From: Microbacterium enclense
GTDB taxonomy: Bacteria > Actinomycetota > Actinomycetes > Actinomycetales > Microbacteriaceae
DNA: 64,000 nt
Assembly (NCBI GenBank): GCA_038182865.1
Contig: CP116226.1
Span: 558,001 to 622,000 of the forward strand
Direction of reading: 5' to 3'
The notes under the pieces were generated by a model. It made no database searches and was not told the DNA's origin. It worked only from the letters and a program-made list of their open reading frames with translations. How positions within the stretch are numbered: position 1 is the first letter of the stretch; every line of letters begins with the position of its first letter. Positions 1 through 8,871 of this stretch are shown one piece after another. Position numbers and translations under genes: made by a program.

Positions 1-55
1 CCATGATGCCGATGTTGCGGACCTTATGCAGGTCGGTGAGCACGTCTTGTGCCAC
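1..55 (-). CDS. fusA: Elongation factor G, N-terminal fragment
   Basis: The first 18 codons read VAQDVLTDLHKVRNIGIM, the conserved N-terminus of EF-G just before its G1 GTP-binding loop. EF-G is the translocation GTPase of the ribosome. The start is a GTG at 55-53 with an AAGGAAG ribosome-binding site about 5 nt upstream. The rest of the gene lies outside the window. It follows rpsL and rpsG in the usual str operon order, 87 nt after rpsG. Confidence 0.9.
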   Translation of the reverse strand, partial: MAQDVLTDLHKVRNIGIM

Positions 56-142
56 GGGTGTCTTCCTTACCTGTTGGGAGGTTGATGCCGGGCCCATCGG
101 CGGGTCCGAGACCGGGGTGCGGTCCGGGACCCGCCGCGGGTT

Positions 143-613
143 TTACCAGCGGTAGTGTGCGAAGGCGCGGTTCGACTCGGCCATCTTGTGGGTGTCTTCG
201 CGGCGCTTGACCGCGGCACCGAGGCCGTTCGAGGCGTCGAGGATCTCGTTCTGCAGACGCTCGGTCATCGTCTTCTCACGACGACCCTTGGCGTAGCTCA
301 CGAGCCAGCGCAGCGCGAGGGTGTTCGCACGGTGCGGCTTGACCTCGACCGGAACCTGGTAGGTCGAGCCACCGACGCGGCGGCTCTTGACCTCGAGGGT
401 GGGGCGCACGTTGTCGAGCGCCTTCTTGAGGGTGGCGACGGCGTCCTGGCTGTTCTTCGCCTCGACGCCCTTGAGGGCGTCGTACACGATCGATTCGGCG
501 ATGGACTTCTTGCCGTCGACGAGGATCTTGTTGACCAGCTGGGTGACGACGGGAGCGCCGTAGACCGGGTCGTTGACGACGGGGCGCTTCGGGGCGGGAC
601 CTTTACGAGGCAT
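143..613 (-). CDS. rpsG: 30S ribosomal protein S7
   Basis: The 156-residue product is full length for bacterial S7, a primary 16S rRNA-binding protein that organises the 3' major domain of the small-subunit head. It opens MPRKGPAPKRPV, carries the basic N-terminal arm and ends HYRW, as actinobacterial S7 does. The ATG start lies 5 nt after the rpsL stop, so the two are co-transcribed and probably translationally coupled. fusA follows, giving the standard rpsL-rpsG-fusA order. Nothing unusual is seen in the sequence. Confidence 0.97.
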   Translation of the reverse strand: MPRKGPAPKRPVVNDPVYGAPVVTQLVNKILVDGKKSIAESIVYDALKGVEAKNSQDAVATLKKALDNVRPTLEVKSRRVGGSTYQVPVEVKPHRANTLALRWLVSYAKGRREKTMTERLQNEILDASNGLGAAVKRREDTHKMAESNRAFAHYRW

Positions 614-618
614 GGTTC

Positions 619-987
619 TCAGCCCTTCTTCGCGCCGTAGCGGCTACGAGCCTGCTTACGGTTCTTGACAGCCTGGGTGTCGAGCGCACCGCGGACGATC
701 TTGTAACGGACACCGGGGAGGTCTTTGACACGACCACCGCGGACGAGCACGAGGGAGTGCTCCTGCAGGTTGTGGCCCTCGCCGGGGATGTAGGCGGTGA
801 CCTCGGTGCCGTTGCGCAGCTTCACGCGGGCGACCTTGCGCATGGCCGAGTTCGGCTTCTTGGGGGTCGTCGTGTACACGCGGGTGCACACGCCGGCCTG
901 CTGGGGGTTCGACTTCAGCGCGGGAGCCTTGGTCTTCGAGACCTTCGGCGAGCGGCCCTTGCGAACCAACTGCTGAATGGTTGGCAC
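619..987 (-). CDS. rpsL: 30S ribosomal protein S12
   Basis: The 122-residue product is S12, a decoding-centre protein. The start is the GTG at 987-985 (PTIQQLVRKG follows) because AAGGAGAG lies about 5 nt upstream and the length then fits the family. An open frame continues upstream to 1257 but has no homology. The two lysines whose replacement gives streptomycin resistance are intact, in TPKKPNSA and GGRVKDLPG, so the allele looks streptomycin-sensitive. It is the first gene of the str operon and is followed after 5 nt by rpsG. Confidence 0.96.
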   Translation of the reverse strand: MPTIQQLVRKGRSPKVSKTKAPALKSNPQQAGVCTRVYTTTPKKPNSAMRKVARVKLRNGTEVTAYIPGEGHNLQEHSLVLVRGGRVKDLPGVRYKIVRGALDTQAVKNRKQARSRYGAKKG

Positions 988-1266
988 GTTCTCTCCTTGT
1001 TTGGCTGGGCGCTCCCTCGCGGGCTCACCCAGGTGCTGCACGGTGACAGCGGTCGTGTCTCCCCCGATACGTCCCTCATCTTGCGATTCGTGACGTGTCG
1101 GGCTCACGTGTGATCCACCGCACGTCAGAATGATCAGACGCGATTGTGGTGGATATGCCGTGGGGGTGACCTGTTCGCAGATCAATCCCTGAGATGGTGC
1201 GAGCGTTGATCCGTTCGCCCCGCCCGAGGGCATGACGCACGGCGCGCGTGAACGCACACCCGCTCA

Positions 1267-1296
1267 ATGATACGCGCTCATCGGGGGTGCGGGCAA
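1267..1296 (-). promoter_or_regulatory. Candidate promoter of the str operon
   Basis: On the minus strand TTGCCC (1296-1291) is followed after 18 nt by TATCAT (1272-1267), a fair housekeeping-sigma promoter. It lies about 280 nt before rpsL, so the leader would be long. The whole gap 988-1399 holds no convincing gene. It must contain the end of the upstream seven-gene operon and this promoter. Confidence 0.5.
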
Positions 1297-1399
1297 ACGT
1301 GCACGGGCCTCACGGGCTGAGAAGATCCCGGGTGCGACGACGCTCGGGGCGACCCGTCGCCGGCGATCCGTCTGCGACAGGCCGTGCCGGCCCCGCGGA

Positions 1400-2347
1400 T
1401 CACCCGATGAGCAGGACGAGCGCGACGACCGCGGCGGCGACGAGCAGGACGATCACGATTCCCGCCACGAGCAGCCGGCGTCCGTGACCGCGCCCCGATC
1501 GCGGTCGGACGGCAGCGGCATCCGGACGCTCGGGATACCGCGACGGCGGCGGCGGTGTCCGGGCCACGCGGACCACCCCGTCGGGCCGGGGCGCGTAGGT
1601 CTCGGTCGCGCCGATGCCGGGAGAGCGGGACTCTCTGGCCGCCCCCGACGGCGTCTCGGATCGCGGCGTGGCGTGTCCGGCCGTCGCGCGGCCGGCCGTC
1701 GCGCGGTCGGGGAGAGCGGGGCCGGCCGTCGCGCGGTCGGGGAGAGCGGGGTCGGCGGTCGGCCTTCGGCTCCCCCCTGTCGTGTCGTCGGCACCGGCCG
1801 TGGCGGGGGCCTCGCCCCGGCGACGTCGACGCGCGGTGGCGGTGTCGCCCGTGTCGTCCACCTCCGCCGCGGGGCGACGAGGGGCCGTTTCGGTGTCCCC
1901 CGTGTCGTACGGGTCCACCCGGGTGTGGCGGCGAATGGTCGCGGTGTCGTCGGCCGGGTCGCCGTTCCCCGGGTCGCCGTTCCCCGGGTCGCCGTTCGCA
2001 TCATCGCCGTCGGTCGCCGGGTCGCCGGCCGCTGCCTCGTCGTCCGCGGAGGCGGCAGAAGACGGAGCCACACGCGCGCGGGAGGCGGAGACAGCGGTGT
2101 CCTCGTCCACCGGACCGGCGTCGGGCGCGGGATCGTCCCCTCGCCGGGCGGATCTCACCGTGTCGTCTTCGATCAGGCCGGTGAGGGGCGTCCTCCGGAC
2201 GACGATCGTGTCGTCGTCCGCTCCGGGGCGGGGCGAGCGAACCGTGTCGTCCTCGAGCTCTCCGGGCGGCGTGGGCCACGAGCGCAGCCGACCGGCCCAG
2301 AGAGTGACGTCGTCGGGGTCGTCGGGCTTGTCGTAGGGCCCGCTCAT
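1400..2347 (-). CDS. Thr-rich tail-anchored membrane protein with repeated acidic-Thr motifs
   Basis: I do not recognise a family for this 315-residue protein. Residues 1-285 are low-complexity and rich in D, T, R, A and P. One hydrophobic segment sits at the very C-terminus (about 290-315, GIVIVLLVAAAVVALVLLIG), so the rest should face the cytoplasm as in a tail-anchored protein. About eight motifs have acidic residues directly before Thr: LEDDTVRS, ADDDTIVV, IEDDTVRS, VDEDTAVS, PADDTATI, TGDTETAP, TGDTATAR and GADDTTGG. Its ATG overlaps the stop of the FHA gene (ATGA). It is the last gene of an operon that starts with a Ser/Thr kinase, so I infer it may be phosphorylated and bound by the FHA domain. 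Part of the gene is made of tandem DNA repeats. Confidence 0.7.
   Translation of the reverse strand: MSGPYDKPDDPDDVTLWAGRLRSWPTPPGELEDDTVRSPRPGADDDTIVVRRTPLTGLIEDDTVRSARRGDDPAPDAGPVDEDTAVSASRARVAPSSAASADDEAAAGDPATDGDDANGDPGNGDPGNGDPADDTATIRRHTRVDPYDTGDTETAPRRPAAEVDDTGDTATARRRRRGEAPATAGADDTTGGSRRPTADPALPDRATAGPALPDRATAGRATAGHATPRSETPSGAARESRSPGIGATETYAPRPDGVVRVARTPPPPSRYPERPDAAAVRPRSGRGHGRRLLVAGIVIVLLVAAAVVALVLLIG
1694..1753. repeat. 30-bp direct repeat, two copies, inside the Thr-rich gene
   Basis: Two adjacent 30-bp units (1694-1723 and 1724-1753) begin GGCCGTCGCGCGGTCGGGGA and differ only at the penultimate base. They encode two copies of a PALPDRATAG peptide. Confidence 0.85.
1956..2000. 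repeat. 15-bp tandem repeat, three copies, inside the Thr-rich gene
   Basis: GGGTCGCCGTTCCCC occurs at 1956-1970 and 1971-1985, with a third degenerate copy at 1986-2000. On the minus strand it encodes repeats of GDPGN. Such in-frame repeats usually vary in number between strains. Confidence 0.85.
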
Positions 2348-3948
2348 GCGTCCCTCCGAGACAGCCGCACCTCCGCGTCACCGAGGAAGAAGCGCTCGCC
2401 CGCCTCGATCTCCTCACCCGGCGGCGCCTCGACCTCGGTCCCCATCAGAGTGGCGAAGAGCACTCCGTTCGTGGAGTTCAGATCGGTGACGAACCAGGTG
2501 TCGCCGCGCAGCTGCAGGCGCGCGTGGGTCTTCGACACGGTGCGTGTCTCGTCCGAGATCGCGACGAGTTGCGCGTCGGGGAACGCGTCGTCGGCGGCCG
2601 GGCGCCTCCCCACGATGACGACGGGCGACGTCAGATCCACGGGGTCGCCCCCCGGCGGGATGAGCGCCCACGGGATACGACGGCGACGTGCGACCACCGT
2701 GCGGTCCAGCGCGTCGATGTCGTCGTCGTCGTCCTCGACGCCCGGTGCGAACTCCGGCTGCGTGTAGAGCGCCGCGACCGAGGTTCGCGCGGAGCGCGGG
2801 GCACCGGCATCCGGGGCCCCCGACACCGCCGACACGGCCTCGGACAACTCGGGGAACTCGTCGACGCTCGCGCCGGCCTCTTCGTGCGCGGGGTCGGCGT
2901 CCGGCGCGGGCTCCGCAGCCGGTCGGGTGAGCGGTGCCTCGGTGATGGGCGGTGCCGCGTCGGCGGAACTCGCACGCCGCGGTGGTGCCCACGGTTCCGG
3001 CGTCGAGGCCGTCTCGGCGGAGGCGGGCGTCGACGATTCGCGGGGACCATCGTCGTCGGTATCCGCCGGGGGCGGGGCCAGAGGCGTCGCGCGTCGCACG
3101 GGGAGGCCCGGCGTCAGCGGGACGGTGGGCTGGAACCCGTTCTCGTCAGCGTCCGCGGCAGGCGGTGCCGTCTCCGTCGAGCGGCGCCGCGGAGCGGCCT
3201 CCTCCTCGTCGAGGCGCAGGGCATCGAGCGCCTCGAACACGGACGTCGGCGGAGCGGCATCCGGTGCTCTGTCCTCGGCGCGGGGCGGCCGGTCCCCGTC
3301 AGAGGGCGGAGGGACGTCGTCGTTGCGGGTCGGCGCCCAATCCACGGCCGAGGGAACCGCGTCGGAGAGGGAGCCGGACGGAGCCGCGAACGGGAGGATC
3401 ACCGGAGCGGAGGCGGGTGCCTCGTCGTCCGCGCGGACGGGGCCGTCTTCGCGACCTGCACTGTCGCCAGCCGGGGCGGGCGTCCATCCGCCCACGAGCG
3501 GGACGTAGGGACCGGAGAACTCCTGACCGCGACGAGCGGGTGCGGAGTCCTCGCTGATCGCGCCGGACCGCGCCGTCGGCGCGGCGCCCTCCCAGCGCGC
3601 CGAGCCGAAACCGAGGACACTCGCCCAGACCACCTGCAGCAGGACTCCGAGGACGGTCGTTCCGACGCCGCGCCCGAATCCGAGGCTGATGCGATGCACC
3701 GCGACGATGAAGACCACCAGGAAAGCGATCGCTCCGAACAGCGGCACGAGGTTCAGCAGGATCAGCCACGGAGAGAAGCCGCCGAGCTTGAGCACCGTGG
3801 CGACGTTGAGGACGGGAATCCACGCCTTCCAGGGCTTCTCCTCCGCCTTGGCGAAGATCGCCGACAGTCCGAGGGCGTACCAGACATACAGGACGACGAA
3901 GAGGGCGATGCTCGAGAGACCGAGGATGGCGCCGGTGGAATCGTTCAT
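2344..3948 (-). CDS. DUF5684 membrane protein with C-terminal FHA domain
   Basis: The start is the ATG at 3948 (MNDSTGAILGLSS), which overlaps the upstream stop as ATGA and gives 534 residues. The open frame extends further upstream without homology. Residues 1-120 hold about four membrane segments with KPWKAWIPVLN, typical of the DUF5684 family. A long acidic, low-complexity linker follows. The last 95 residues form an FHA domain with GRRP, VSKTHARL and DLNSTNGV, which include the Ser, His and Asn that contact phosphothreonine. The protein should hold a phosphopeptide reader at the cytoplasmic membrane face. Likely partners are substrates of the kinase encoded at the head of this operon. Confidence 0.88.
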   Translation of the reverse strand: MNDSTGAILGLSSIALFVVLYVWYALGLSAIFAKAEEKPWKAWIPVLNVATVLKLGGFSPWLILLNLVPLFGAIAFLVVFIVAVHRISLGFGRGVGTTVLGVLLQVVWASVLGFGSARWEGAAPTARSGAISEDSAPARRGQEFSGPYVPLVGGWTPAPAGDSAGREDGPVRADDEAPASAPVILPFAAPSGSLSDAVPSAVDWAPTRNDDVPPPSDGDRPPRAEDRAPDAAPPTSVFEALDALRLDEEEAAPRRRSTETAPPAADADENGFQPTVPLTPGLPVRRATPLAPPPADTDDDGPRESSTPASAETASTPEPWAPPRRASSADAAPPITEAPLTRPAAEPAPDADPAHEEAGASVDEFPELSEAVSAVSGAPDAGAPRSARTSVAALYTQPEFAPGVEDDDDDIDALDRTVVARRRRIPWALIPPGGDPVDLTSPVVIVGRRPAADDAFPDAQLVAISDETRTVSKTHARLQLRGDTWFVTDLNSTNGVLFATLMGTEVEAPPGEEIEAGERFFLGDAEVRLSRRDA

Positions 3949-6440
3949 GTCGTGTCGCGCCGCCGTCGGGCGGACGGGCGCTTCCCCCTCTCGTCGCGGT
4001 GCGGCGGCCGTCGGCGCGTGGGGCGCGGGGCGAGGAACCGCAGGAACGATCTCAACGATACGGCCGCGCGCAGCCGGCGCCATCCGCCGCGCTGACGCGC
4101 CAGCGTGCGGCGTTCCGCGTCGACGATCCGCCAGAAGGCCGCGGCGTCCTCGGCGGTGACCGTGCGCGAGGAGAACACGGCGCGGTCGGCGTCGTCGGCC
4201 AGACGCGAACCGCCGCTCGTGCCGAGGGCCGCGGCGAGCTCGCGACGCGTCGGCGACGGCGGCAGCTCGTGGCCCGCATCCACCCCGGCATCCACGTACT
4301 CGTCCCATCCTCCGGCGATCGCGGCACGCGGATCCGGGTCGCGCCGACGACCTCGCCGACGGACAGCTTTGGCGATCACGACGACGAGGAACGGGCCGAA
4401 GAGCACCACCACGACCAGCAGCGAGATCCCCGCGACACGGAGGATCGGCCAGAGCCAGGCGAGATCGAGGCCGTCCGCGGACCGATCCTCGTCGTCGGGG
4501 GTGTTGTCCTGCTGCACCGGTTCCGGTGGCACGACGTCGTCGACCGTGTCGGGGCGCACCTCCGTGACGTTCTCCGGGTCGCGCTGCTCGGTCACCTCGA
4601 GGCTGGGCGACTGCTCCCACTGCGGTGTCACGTCGATCGCCGCCCACCGGCCGTCGGCTCCCTGCACCTCGGTCCACGCGCTCAGGTCGCGCGCGCGACA
4701 CACGCCCGCCTCGCAGGTGAGCAGGGAGGGCTCCGCGGAGGTGAGACGCGTCCCGACCACGACACGTGCCGGGAAGCCGAGATCCTCGGCGATGAGGGCG
4801 GCGGCGACGGCGAACTGCTCATCGTCACCGACGGCGGCGACGTAGTTGCCGGATGCCACGGCACGGGGGTCGTCCTCCCGATCGAGGAGGCGCTGGAACA
4901 TCGTGTCGATGCGAGCCAGGGAGTGACCGGACGCACTCGGCTGGAGCTGATAGCCAGGGAGATCGCTCGCCCACGTCGGCGCGGACGCGCCGGGTGCGGG
5001 GGCGAGTCCGTGGCTGAGATATCCGCGCTCGCGAAGCATCTGCACGAGCGCAGCCAGCGCCGCTCCCCCTTCCCCGGAGGCGTGCTCGTCGACCCAGCGG
5101 CGGAGGTTCTCCCCACCCGAGACCGCGTCCGACGTGCCCGGGGCGGTCATCGTCGCGAGATCGGGCGCGACCTCTTCGGACGCCGTCAGCCGGTAGCGAT
5201 CACCCGGGGCGAGACCGCCGTCGGCGATCTGCACACCCGCCTCCGCGGCCACGCTGTAGTAGAACCGATCGGCGAGCGCCCCCTGCCGATCCCCCTCGAA
5301 CGTCGCGCGGACGAGGCTCCCGGCCGTCGGCATCCAGATCCCGCCGAGGTCGTCGATCTCGATCTCGGCGTCGACGGGGCGTCCGTCGCGTGCGGGGAGG
5401 CTCGAGGGGACGCGGACGAAGCGCCCGTCTCCGGCCCCCGACGCGCGGAAGATCTCGCCGTCGTACGCGTCGAGGGTGGCGACGCGCACGCGCTCCGGCA
5501 GCGCCCCGTCACCGCTGACGCGGAAGAGCACGTCGTCTGCCCTCGCATCGGAGAACATCGCCCGGTAGGCGGAGAGCGGACTGATCGCCTCGGCGATCTG
5601 TCGCTCCGGTCCCGTCACCGACCTGAGTACCCGTCGGTCGGCGTCGGCGGCCGCCCAGGGCACCACGGCGACGGTCACCACGACGGCGACGAGGATCATG
5701 CCCGCCCCGGCGAGGGTACGCCGTCGGTCGGCGACGGAGCGACGAGCGCTCGGCTGCACCCCGGCGAGCGCCCGGGCGCGACGCAGCGATCGGGTGCGTT
5801 CGTCGTGAGTACGCCACGCCAGCCACAGCACGGCCGAGAGCAGGGCCGCAAGTCCCACCCCGGTCTCCACGGGTGCGGGCACCGTGAGAGGTCCGATGAC
5901 GACGGGAGCGCTGGGGGACGTACGGCCGAAGAACAGGCCGAACCCGATCATGAGCAGTCCGCTCACGACGGCACCGGAAGACCGGCGATCCGCTCGCCAC
6001 GCGAGCGACAACGTCACGACCGTCCCGACCAGGAACACGACGAGGGCGGGGACGAGCAGATTGCGATAGGCCCCGACCGGAAGGTCGACCGTGACGAGGT
6101 CTTTCCACCCGAGCACCGCCCCGATGACGGCCTCGCCGACTCCGCGTGCGATCTCCAGCGGTGCCCCGAGTCGCGACGGCACGGCGAGCGGAACGCACAG
6201 GACGACGAAGGCGACGACCGTGGCGGCCGTCGTCATCCACGCACCCCCTCGTCGCCAGGCCACGAGGCTCACCACGAGAACGGCGGCGACCGTCGCTGCC
6301 GCCACGAGAACGAGGAACGACGCCGACGCGTACACGGGCCAGGCCGCCACGGCGGCGAGCGCGACCGTCACCGCGGTGTACAGCGCCCCGGCCACGAGAC
6401 GCGCGGGGCGGGCGGCGTCCCGAGTCGTCGTCCTGCTCAT
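3945..6440 (-). CDS. Transglutaminase-like (TgpA-type) membrane protein, catalytic residues replaced
   Basis: The start is the ATG at 6440 (MSRTTTRDAARP), overlapping the DUF58 stop as ATGA; the product has 831 residues. The first 270 residues or so form a polytopic membrane region. A periplasm-side transglutaminase-core fold follows, then one more membrane segment near 690-715 and a cytoplasmic tail. The core block GDDEQFAVAAALIAEDLGFP aligns with the family block in which GDC carries the active Cys, and here Asp540 takes that place. The usual HAW is SAW (Ser587). Only the Asp of AIDVTP remains. I infer loss of cysteine-dependent catalysis and a structural or binding role. Placement between DUF58 and FHA genes is the common actinobacterial order. 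Confidence 0.85.
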   Translation of the reverse strand: MSRTTTRDAARPARLVAGALYTAVTVALAAVAAWPVYASASFLVLVAAATVAAVLVVSLVAWRRGGAWMTTAATVVAFVVLCVPLAVPSRLGAPLEIARGVGEAVIGAVLGWKDLVTVDLPVGAYRNLLVPALVVFLVGTVVTLSLAWRADRRSSGAVVSGLLMIGFGLFFGRTSPSAPVVIGPLTVPAPVETGVGLAALLSAVLWLAWRTHDERTRSLRRARALAGVQPSARRSVADRRRTLAGAGMILVAVVVTVAVVPWAAADADRRVLRSVTGPERQIAEAISPLSAYRAMFSDARADDVLFRVSGDGALPERVRVATLDAYDGEIFRASGAGDGRFVRVPSSLPARDGRPVDAEIEIDDLGGIWMPTAGSLVRATFEGDRQGALADRFYYSVAAEAGVQIADGGLAPGDRYRLTASEEVAPDLATMTAPGTSDAVSGGENLRRWVDEHASGEGGAALAALVQMLRERGYLSHGLAPAPGASAPTWASDLPGYQLQPSASGHSLARIDTMFQRLLDREDDPRAVASGNYVAAVGDDEQFAVAAALIAEDLGFPARVVVGTRLTSAEPSLLTCEAGVCRARDLSAWTEVQGADGRWAAIDVTPQWEQSPSLEVTEQRDPENVTEVRPDTVDDVVPPEPVQQDNTPDDEDRSADGLDLAWLWPILRVAGISLLVVVVLFGPFLVVVIAKAVRRRGRRRDPDPRAAIAGGWDEYVDAGVDAGHELPPSPTRRELAAALGTSGGSRLADDADRAVFSSRTVTAEDAAAFWRIVDAERRTLARQRGGWRRLRAAVSLRSFLRFLAPRPTRRRPPHRDERGKRPSARRRRDTT

Positions 6441-7813
6441 GAGGTCGCTCCGCGGACGAGGAGGCCGGAGAGATCGTCGAGCGTGCCGATCGTGAGCACC
6501 GTCAGCCCCGCGATGCTCTGCATGCGGGGGTGGGCCCGTTCGTCGCAGACGACCGCGGCGACCGCGGTGTCGACGGGGAAGGCCAACGCCGCGTGGCGCA
6601 GACGCGCGACGGGGACCCGCGAGCCGACGACGACGAACGCGATCGAGAGTCTCTCGGTGGACTCGGATGCCAGTCGGCAGACGTCGGAGACCGGCATGGT
6701 GTTCTCGTACCACTGCAGAGCACTGAACCCGTCGAGCATTTGCCGCGGCGAGACCGTCGGCACGCGCCGGATCGCCCGGAGGCGACCCTTGACCACGCGC
6801 GGGATCTCCGAGCCGGTCACGATGTCGATGTCGCGCGCGTCACGGACGGCGCGCAACCCCAGCGACGCCGCGGCGGCGACGGCGAGCTCATACTCGTCGG
6901 CGTCGAGGTACTCCTGCGCGGCGGCGCCGAGGACGACGGCCATGCGGGAACGGCGCGACTCCTCGTACTGGCGCACCATGAGGCGACCGGTCTTCGCCGT
7001 GGACTTCCAGTGCACCTGTCGCTGGGAGTCGCCGGGGGCGTACTCGCGGATCGCGTGGAACGACATGTCGGCGTCGACCAGGCGCCGCGTCGCACTGCCC
7101 TCGAGGTCGCGGACGAGTCCCGCGCTCGTCGACGGCAGGAGCACGGTGCGCGGGTGGACGAAGAGCTCGTGCTCGTCGTCGACCTCGTGTTCGCGGCGGA
7201 GAAGACCCACGGGATCGCTGCGGACGGTCGTGACGGGCCCGATCCGCACCACCCCACGCGGCAGCGGAGGGATCTCGAGCACGTCGGTCACGCTCTGACC
7301 CGCGCGCAGCAGGGGTACCCCGAACTCGACGAGTCCCTGCCCCACGGGGATGTCGAGACGCCCGGGAAGCGCGAGGCGTGAGCTGTCGTTGCGCACGGTG
7401 ATCTCGCCCGAGACACCGTTTCCGGCCACCACGCGCTCGTGGCCGAGCGTGAGATCGACCGCGTAGGCGCGGGAGCCGAAGAGGAACGGAACGCTCATGA
7501 GCAGCAGCAGGAGAGCGGCGCTTCCCGCGACCATCCACTCCACCCAGCCGAAGACGAGGCCGAGCACGAGACCCGCCGTCGCGGCGACCGTGACGACCGC
7601 CCCCGCCGGGCGCACGGTGCGACCCGCCCAGCGCGTAGCCGTCGCAGCGGCCTCCCCCGTCGCGCGCCAGAGCTCGGCGGCGCGCACGACCGCGCCGACG
7701 AGGCGCCTCTGGCGTCGTGTCGAGGTCGAGGTGATCGACGTCCGTGATCCGGTTCCGGCGGTGCCGGCCGAGGTACGCGTCAGCCGCGACTCGGTGAGAC
7801 TCACGTCGGGCAT
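6437..7813 (-). CDS. DUF58 domain protein (MoxR-associated)
   Basis: The 458-residue protein has a basic, Ser/Thr-rich N-terminus, two adjacent hydrophobic segments around residues 85-125, and then a soluble domain. That domain carries the DUF58 signature: IREYAPGD, VHWKSTAKTG and LMVRQYEES. DUF58 proteins resemble von Willebrand factor A domains and are nearly always encoded beside a MoxR ATPase, which is thought to act on them as a chaperone. The ATG lies 25 nt after the MoxR stop, and the stop overlaps the next start. The exact function is unknown. Confidence 0.9.
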   Translation of the reverse strand: MPDVSLTESRLTRTSAGTAGTGSRTSITSTSTRRQRRLVGAVVRAAELWRATGEAAATATRWAGRTVRPAGAVVTVAATAGLVLGLVFGWVEWMVAGSAALLLLLMSVPFLFGSRAYAVDLTLGHERVVAGNGVSGEITVRNDSSRLALPGRLDIPVGQGLVEFGVPLLRAGQSVTDVLEIPPLPRGVVRIGPVTTVRSDPVGLLRREHEVDDEHELFVHPRTVLLPSTSAGLVRDLEGSATRRLVDADMSFHAIREYAPGDSQRQVHWKSTAKTGRLMVRQYEESRRSRMAVVLGAAAQEYLDADEYELAVAAAASLGLRAVRDARDIDIVTGSEIPRVVKGRLRAIRRVPTVSPRQMLDGFSALQWYENTMPVSDVCRLASESTERLSIAFVVVGSRVPVARLRHAALAFPVDTAVAAVVCDERAHPRMQSIAGLTVLTIGTLDDLSGLLVRGATS

Positions 7814-7838
7814 CGAGGTCTCCGCGGGGCGGTGGGCG

Positions 7839-8813
7839 TCATCGTGCGCGTTCGCTCTCGCGCTGCGTCGGGGGCGTGACGTCGAGCAGCACCTGCCCGA
7901 TCACGGCCTCGGCGGTGATCCCGTCGAACTCGGCCTCGGGGTGCAGGATCAGTCGGTGCGAGAGCACCGCCACCGCCAGCGCCTTCACATCGTCCGGTGT
8001 GGCGAACGTTCGTCCCTGCGCCGCGGCTCGGGTGCGGGTCGCGCGGGTCAACGCGAGGGCCCCGCGGATGCTGACGCCCAGGCGCACCTCGTCGGCCGAG
8101 CGGGTGGCATCCACGAGCCGGGCGATGTAGTCGAGCACGAGAGCGTCCACGTACACGGTGGCCGCGAGATCCGCCATGCCGACGAGTGCCTGGGGCGTGA
8201 TGATCGGCCGGAGATCGGCGGTGGCCACGGCGGCTCCGTCGAGGATCCGCACGGTCGCCGCGTGGTCGGGGTAGCCCAGCGAGGTCCGCAGGAGGAAGCG
8301 GTCGAGCTGCGCCTCGGGGAGGCGGTAGGTCCCCGCCTGCTCGACGGGGTTCTGGGTGGCCAGCACGAGGAAGGGCACACCGACCTCCCGCGAGACGCCG
8401 TCGATGGTGACACGTCCCTCTTCCATGACCTCGAGGAGCGCGGACTGCGTCTTGGGGCTCGCACGGTTGATCTCGTCGGCGAGGACGATGTTGGCGAAGA
8501 TCGGCCCCGCGTGGAACTCGAATCGCCCGGACTTCTGGTCGTAGACGGTGATGCCCGTGATGTCGCCCGGGAGCAGGTCGGGGGTGAACTGGATGCGGGT
8601 GTTCGTGCCCTGCACCGACTGGGCGACCGCTCGAGCGAGCGATGTCTTGCCCGTCCCCGGGACGTCTTCGAGCAGCACGTGTCCGTCACTGAGCATCGCG
8701 GTCAGCACGAGCTCGACCACGTGGCGCTTGCCGAGCACGGCCCGCTCGACGTTGTCGGCGATCTGCGCGAAGGTCTGCGCGAACCAGGTGGCCTGCTCCT
8801 GCGTGATCGTCAT
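7839..8813 (-). CDS. MoxR-family AAA+ ATPase
   Basis: The 324-residue protein has the complete MoxR layout. It shows Walker A EDVPGTGKTSLA, Walker B VLADEINRASPKTQSALLEV, the sensor region VLATQNPVEQAGTYRLPEAQ with LDRF, and a C-terminal lid. MoxR ATPases are cytoplasmic and are thought to remodel or mature partner proteins, usually a DUF58 or VWA protein. Here the DUF58 gene follows directly, and the giant surface protein ends 58 nt upstream. The start is ATG with a purine-rich GAGAGAGA stretch before it. Confidence 0.95.
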   Translation of the reverse strand: MTITQEQATWFAQTFAQIADNVERAVLGKRHVVELVLTAMLSDGHVLLEDVPGTGKTSLARAVAQSVQGTNTRIQFTPDLLPGDITGITVYDQKSGRFEFHAGPIFANIVLADEINRASPKTQSALLEVMEEGRVTIDGVSREVGVPFLVLATQNPVEQAGTYRLPEAQLDRFLLRTSLGYPDHAATVRILDGAAVATADLRPIITPQALVGMADLAATVYVDALVLDYIARLVDATRSADEVRLGVSIRGALALTRATRTRAAAQGRTFATPDDVKALAVAVLSHRLILHPEAEFDGITAEAVIGQVLLDVTPPTQRESERAR

Positions 8814-8871
8814 ATCGTGGGGTCTCTCTCTGGGGGACGGGCGGATGCCGGGGGTCGGGGCGGGTGCGCGA

